DNA of 64,000 bases from SYIM01 sp964581825 (lineage in GTDB: Bacteria > Pseudomonadota > Gammaproteobacteria > Burkholderiales > Burkholderiaceae_E), in assembly GCA_964581825.1 (NCBI GenBank), contig CAZORB010000002.1:1-64000 (forward strand), read 5' to 3'. Positions 61,536 through 64,000 of this stretch are shown here, one piece after another; the first letter of the stretch is position 1, and every line of letters begins with the position of its first letter. The notes under the pieces were generated by a model. It searched no databases. It was not told the origin of the DNA and was given only the letters and a program-made list of their open reading frames with translations. A program made the translations under genes and the position numbers.

Positions 61536-61907
61536 ATGCAGGCAGATGCCCGCAACGGTCTGAACGGCGGCGTCGACGACGCTGCCGATCAGTCCGCGCC
61601 TGGCCAGATGACGCGGTCGGAACTGATCGCGCGTCTGGCCGAGCGTTATCCGCAGCTGGTTGCAAAAGATGCTGAGTTCGCGGTGCGTACCATCCTCGAA
61701 GCGATGGCGCGCACGCTCGCGGATGGCCACAGGATCGAGATTCGTGGCTTTGGCAGCTTCGCGTTGTCGCATCGTCCGCCGCGAGTCGGGCGCAATCCGA
61801 AGTCGGGCGAAAAAGTCATGGTGCCCGGCAAGCGCGTGCCACACTTCAAACCCGGCAAAGAACTGCGCGAGCGCGTCGATGCCGGCCTTCGCGACGACAA
61901 GGGCTGA
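61536..61907 (+). CDS. ihfB: integration host factor subunit beta
   Basis: An architectural DNA-bending protein of the HU/IHF family. The core begins at MTRSELIARLAERYPQL (ATG 61608) and continues with the DNA-inserting beta-arm RPPRVGRNPKSGEKVMVPGK, then HFKPGKELRERV. From 61608 it would be 99 residues, close to the usual 94. The longer start at 61536, listed here, adds 24 Gly/Asp/Ala-rich residues but has the better ribosome-binding site (GAGGCAGGG), while 61608 has none. It follows rpsA by 12 bp as in most proteobacteria. Confidence 0.92.
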   Translation: MQADARNGLNGGVDDAADQSAPGQMTRSELIARLAERYPQLVAKDAEFAVRTILEAMARTLADGHRIEIRGFGSFALSHRPPRVGRNPKSGEKVMVPGKRVPHFKPGKELRERVDAGLRDDKG

Positions 61908-61946
61908 CCGCAGCGACTGCGGTCCGCATCACAGGGAGCGGGTCCG

Positions 61947-62309
61947 ATGCGTATCCTTTCCTGGCTTTTCTACATCGCGCTGTTCGTGTTGGCACTCGCA
62001 TTTGCGTTATCCAATACCGAGCCGGTCGATGTTCGATTCTTCGCAGGCCAGGCGACCTGGCGTGCACCACTGGTCGTCGTGTTGTTGTCGTTCCTGGCGG
62101 GCGGCGTGGTGCTGGGCCTGATTGCGTGCATTCCCACCTTCTTTCGACAGCGGCGAGAGATCGCGGGCCTGCGCAAAGAGTTGAAGGCTCTTGGGCGGCC
62201 GGCCGCAGGCGGCGTAGGTGCGCCAGCCGCGGAAACTGCTGCCAGTCGGGCCGGTGCCCCAACGGCTGCAGGCGGCGCGGGCGGGTCAACACCGCCGCTG
62301 GGCGTTTGA
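61947..62309 (+). CDS. lapA: LapA-domain (DUF1049) inner-membrane protein
   Basis: A 120-residue protein with two membrane helices (WLFYIALFVLALAFALSN and VVVLLSFLAGGVVLGLIAC) separated by the LapA motif NTEPVDVRFFAG. A basic cytoplasmic helix RQRREIAGLRKELKAL and an Ala/Gly-rich tail follow. In E. coli, LapA and LapB act together in LPS assembly and control of LpxC turnover. AGGGAG precedes the ATG. lapB follows. Confidence 0.9.
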   Translation: MRILSWLFYIALFVLALAFALSNTEPVDVRFFAGQATWRAPLVVVLLSFLAGGVVLGLIACIPTFFRQRREIAGLRKELKALGRPAAGGVGAPAAETAASRAGAPTAAGGAGGSTPPLGV

Positions 62310-62328
62310 GCCGGACGCGGTTCACAGA

Positions 62329-63519
62329 TTGGAATTCGATCTTTACTGGCTTCTCGCGCTGCCGCTTTTCTTTGGCCTGGGTTGGCTCGCGGCGCGCCAC
62401 GAGACCCGCTCGGCGCGTTCACAGGCGGCCAATCTGCCAGCAGGCTATTTTCAGGGCCTGAATTTCCTGCTGAGCGAACAGCCCGATCGCGCGATCGACG
62501 CGTTCATCGATGTGGTTCGCATCGATCCCGAAACGGTTGAATTGCACTTTGCGCTCGGTAAGCTGTTTCGTCAGCGCGGTGAAAACGATCGCGCGATTCG
62601 AGTCCATCAAAGCCTGCTCGATCGGGCCGACCTCGATCCCAAAGCGCGCGAACAGGCGCTCTTCGAGCTCGGGCTCGACTTCCTCAAAGCGGGCTTGCTG
62701 GATCGGGCTGACCAGGCGTTCACCCGGCTTGAACAGGGTAGCCGTGCCGAGCAGGCGCTCCGGCATCGGCTGGAGATCGCTGAGCTGGTGCGTGACTGGC
62801 CGCTCGCGATTTCGCTCGCATCACGACTACCGACCGGAACCGACTCGGAGGCGAAGCCGCAACGCGCGATCATTCACTTTCACTGCGAACTCGCAGCGAA
62901 AGCGCTTGCGGCTGCTGATCCCGCGGGGTTTGACCGCGCGGCCGAGCACCTCGCTCGGGCGCAGGCGCTTGGCCCTGAGCATCCGCGGGTTGCGTTGATG
63001 CAGGCTGAGCTTTCGATGGCACGCGGCGATCTGCACCAGGCGCTGCTCGCTTGGGAGGGTTTACGCAGCCGTCAGCCTGAGTGGTTCGTGTTGGGCGCGC
63101 GTGCCTGGCTTCAGGCGCATCAGGCGATGGGCCGGCTTGATCAGGGTCTGGCGGTGCTGGAGGCACAGTTTGAGGCGCAGCGTTCAATCGAACTGTTCGT
63201 TGCGCTGCTCGATGCGCGACTCGAGCGAGACGGGCCAGCCGGAACCATCGACTGGGGACGGGCGGCGTTGGCTCGCGCGCCCAGCCTGGTGGGCCTTGAC
63301 CGGCTGCTCGACATCGAGCTGGCGCAGGCGGCCCCAGGGCCGCGCCGCGATGAACTTGCGCTGACGCGCGGTCTGTTGCGTGGGCAGGCGCAGCGACAGT
63401 CCCGTTATGTGTGCGCTCACTGCGGTTTTAAGGCGCGCCAATACTATTGGCAATGCCCAGGATGTAGTCGGTGGGAGTCCTGTGCACCGCAGCGTGCGGA
63501 AGAGCTTGAGCGGGCCTGA
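62329..63519 (+). CDS. lapB: lipopolysaccharide assembly protein LapB (YciM)
   Basis: A 396-residue membrane-anchored TPR protein that adapts LpxC to FtsH proteolysis. An N-terminal helix (FDLYWLLALPLFFGLGWLAARHE) is followed by TPR repeats beginning at YFQGLNFLLSEQPDRAIDAF. A C-terminal rubredoxin-type zinc ribbon uses CAHCGFKARQYYWQCPGC. The TTG at 62329 gives the family N-terminus; the frame is open further upstream to 62218 but overlaps lapA with unlikely sequence. Confidence 0.92.
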   Translation: MEFDLYWLLALPLFFGLGWLAARHETRSARSQAANLPAGYFQGLNFLLSEQPDRAIDAFIDVVRIDPETVELHFALGKLFRQRGENDRAIRVHQSLLDRADLDPKAREQALFELGLDFLKAGLLDRADQAFTRLEQGSRAEQALRHRLEIAELVRDWPLAISLASRLPTGTDSEAKPQRAIIHFHCELAAKALAAADPAGFDRAAEHLARAQALGPEHPRVALMQAELSMARGDLHQALLAWEGLRSRQPEWFVLGARAWLQAHQAMGRLDQGLAVLEAQFEAQRSIELFVALLDARLERDGPAGTIDWGRAALARAPSLVGLDRLLDIELAQAAPGPRRDELALTRGLLRGQAQRQSRYVCAHCGFKARQYYWQCPGCSRWESCAPQRAEELERA

Positions 63520-63578
63520 AAGCCTGCCTGCCCGCAGCCCCGATCGTTCCGACTAGCCCTTGCGTCTGAGACTGCTGA

Positions 63579-63595
63579 GCACCGGCGCCCGGTGC
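63579..63595. terminator. hairpin after lapB, possible terminator
   Basis: A perfect 7-bp stem GCACCGG/CCGGTGC with a 3-base loop, 60 bp past the lapB stop. No T-tract follows on the plus strand, so it could be a rho-dependent or purely structural element. Confidence 0.3.
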
Positions 63596-63636
63596 AGCGT
63601 CACGATGTCTCGCTTGCCTGATTAAGGGAGCTTGTC

Positions 63637-64000
63637 GTGCCGTCGATCTCCGTCCTTTGCGCGAGTGACTTCGCTTTCGTTTACCGGTTTGTCTGGCCGC
63701 GCCTATCGGTCGGGTGCAGGGGCATCCTGCTGGTCGGAATCCTCAATGCGCTCGCGCAGGTCGGTGCAGTCGCCTCACCCCGCGACCCTGCCGCGACGGC
63801 CACCCGGCCCGCCATAGCCCAGGCCGCTGCGCTGCCGGGCGCCCCAGGCGGGTCGAGGCGTCCTCCTGTGGTCCAGGTAGATGTCAATGCCGCATCGGCC
63901 GCCGAGCTTGAACGCGTGCGCGGAATCGGGCCTGCGCTCGCGGGCCGTATTGTTGCCGCCCGCAACAGCGGTGGGCGGTTTCGCGACACCGATGATCTTC
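63637..64000 (+). CDS. ComEA-like helix-hairpin-helix DNA-binding protein (cut by window end)
   Basis: A GTG at 63637 with AAGGGAG 6 bases upstream opens a frame with no stop to the window end (121 codons). The last 45 residues read VDVNAASAAELERVRGIGPA then LAGRIVAARNSGGRFRDTDD, a classic ComEA helix-hairpin-helix unit. The region before it has one hydrophobic stretch (ILLVGILNALAQVGAVA near residue 40) that could be a signal or anchor, then an Ala/Pro-rich linker. ComEA binds incoming DNA in the periplasm during natural transformation; small ComEA-like proteins of unknown function also exist. Most of the HhH domain is visible, the C-terminus is not. Confidence 0.8.
   Translation, partial: MPSISVLCASDFAFVYRFVWPRLSVGCRGILLVGILNALAQVGAVASPRDPAATATRPAIAQAAALPGAPGGSRRPPVVQVDVNAASAAELERVRGIGPALAGRIVAARNSGGRFRDTDDL

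Noticed and set aside
60240..61844. 534-codon open frame on the minus strand
   Set aside because: Antisense to rpsA and ihfB; low-complexity mirrored composition and no recognisable domain.

Overview
The window is about 64 kb of GC-rich, densely packed bacterial chromosome. It looks like a draft or metagenome scaffold, because it contains three runs of exactly 100 N (4883-4982, 29366-29465, 47311-47410). Gene content points to a betaproteobacterium, most likely an uncultured member of Burkholderiales. The evidence is Bug/TctC orphan solute-binding proteins, a tandem cyanophycin synthetase pair with its ABC transporter and DUF1854 partner, a one-polypeptide pyruvate carboxylase, and the housekeeping block HAD phosphatase-ubiG-ompA-mtaD-gyrA-pheA-hisC-tyrA-aroA-cmk-rpsA-ihfB-lapA-lapB. 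Gene order is read directly; the taxonomic placement is inference. Starts at TTG or GTG are frequent and genes often overlap by 4 or 8 bases. I found no dedicated transcription factor gene in the window apart from IHF-beta.

Layout. 1-3077: tRNA-Gly(CCC), then a leftward operon of two Bug receptors and a 4,5-dihydroxyphthalate-decarboxylase-like protein. 3195-10044: pepN (interrupted by a gap), fbp, a GNAT acetyltransferase/histone-deacetylase-like pair on the minus strand, and the soluble transhydrogenase sthA. 10180-14642: an IorAB-type molybdenum hydroxylase pair and a subtilisin-like lipoprotein. 14693-25697: pyruvate carboxylase, HPF, an MFS transporter divergent from pobA and an amino-acid/aromatic-type binding protein, a YeeE/YedE (TsuA-like) thiosulfate transporter, a short folate-independent-type methionine synthase and an SDR. 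25717-31632: dinB, a histidine phosphatase, a MaoC hydratase, an Old Yellow Enzyme (3' end in a gap) and malate synthase G.

31789-39613 is a cyanophycin locus. A degenerate, shortened CphA' and a full CphA run leftward; an unusual ABC exporter with an N-terminal zinc ribbon, followed by a DUF1854 protein, runs rightward from the same 86-bp divergent intergenic region. 39636-42112 is a MacA adaptor plus MacB-type permease without an ATPase. 42365-47235 is a tightly spaced, presumably single transcription unit joining a second IorAB-type molybdenum hydroxylase to soxX, soxY, soxZ and soxA. No soxB or soxCD is present, and the SoxY C-terminus lacks the usual GGCGG. This is the best candidate for an undescribed system in the window.

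47236-48030 has no credible gene. It holds a repeat-rich island with a large imperfect inverted repeat, two perfect 22-bp palindromes and an assembly gap flanked by identical 55-bp copies. 48031-64000 is the conserved housekeeping block, serving cell-wall recycling or glycolate salvage, ubiquinone, DNA gyrase, aromatic amino acids, CMP kinase, ribosomal protein S1, IHF and LPS assembly. It ends in a ComEA-like helix-hairpin-helix protein cut off by the window edge.
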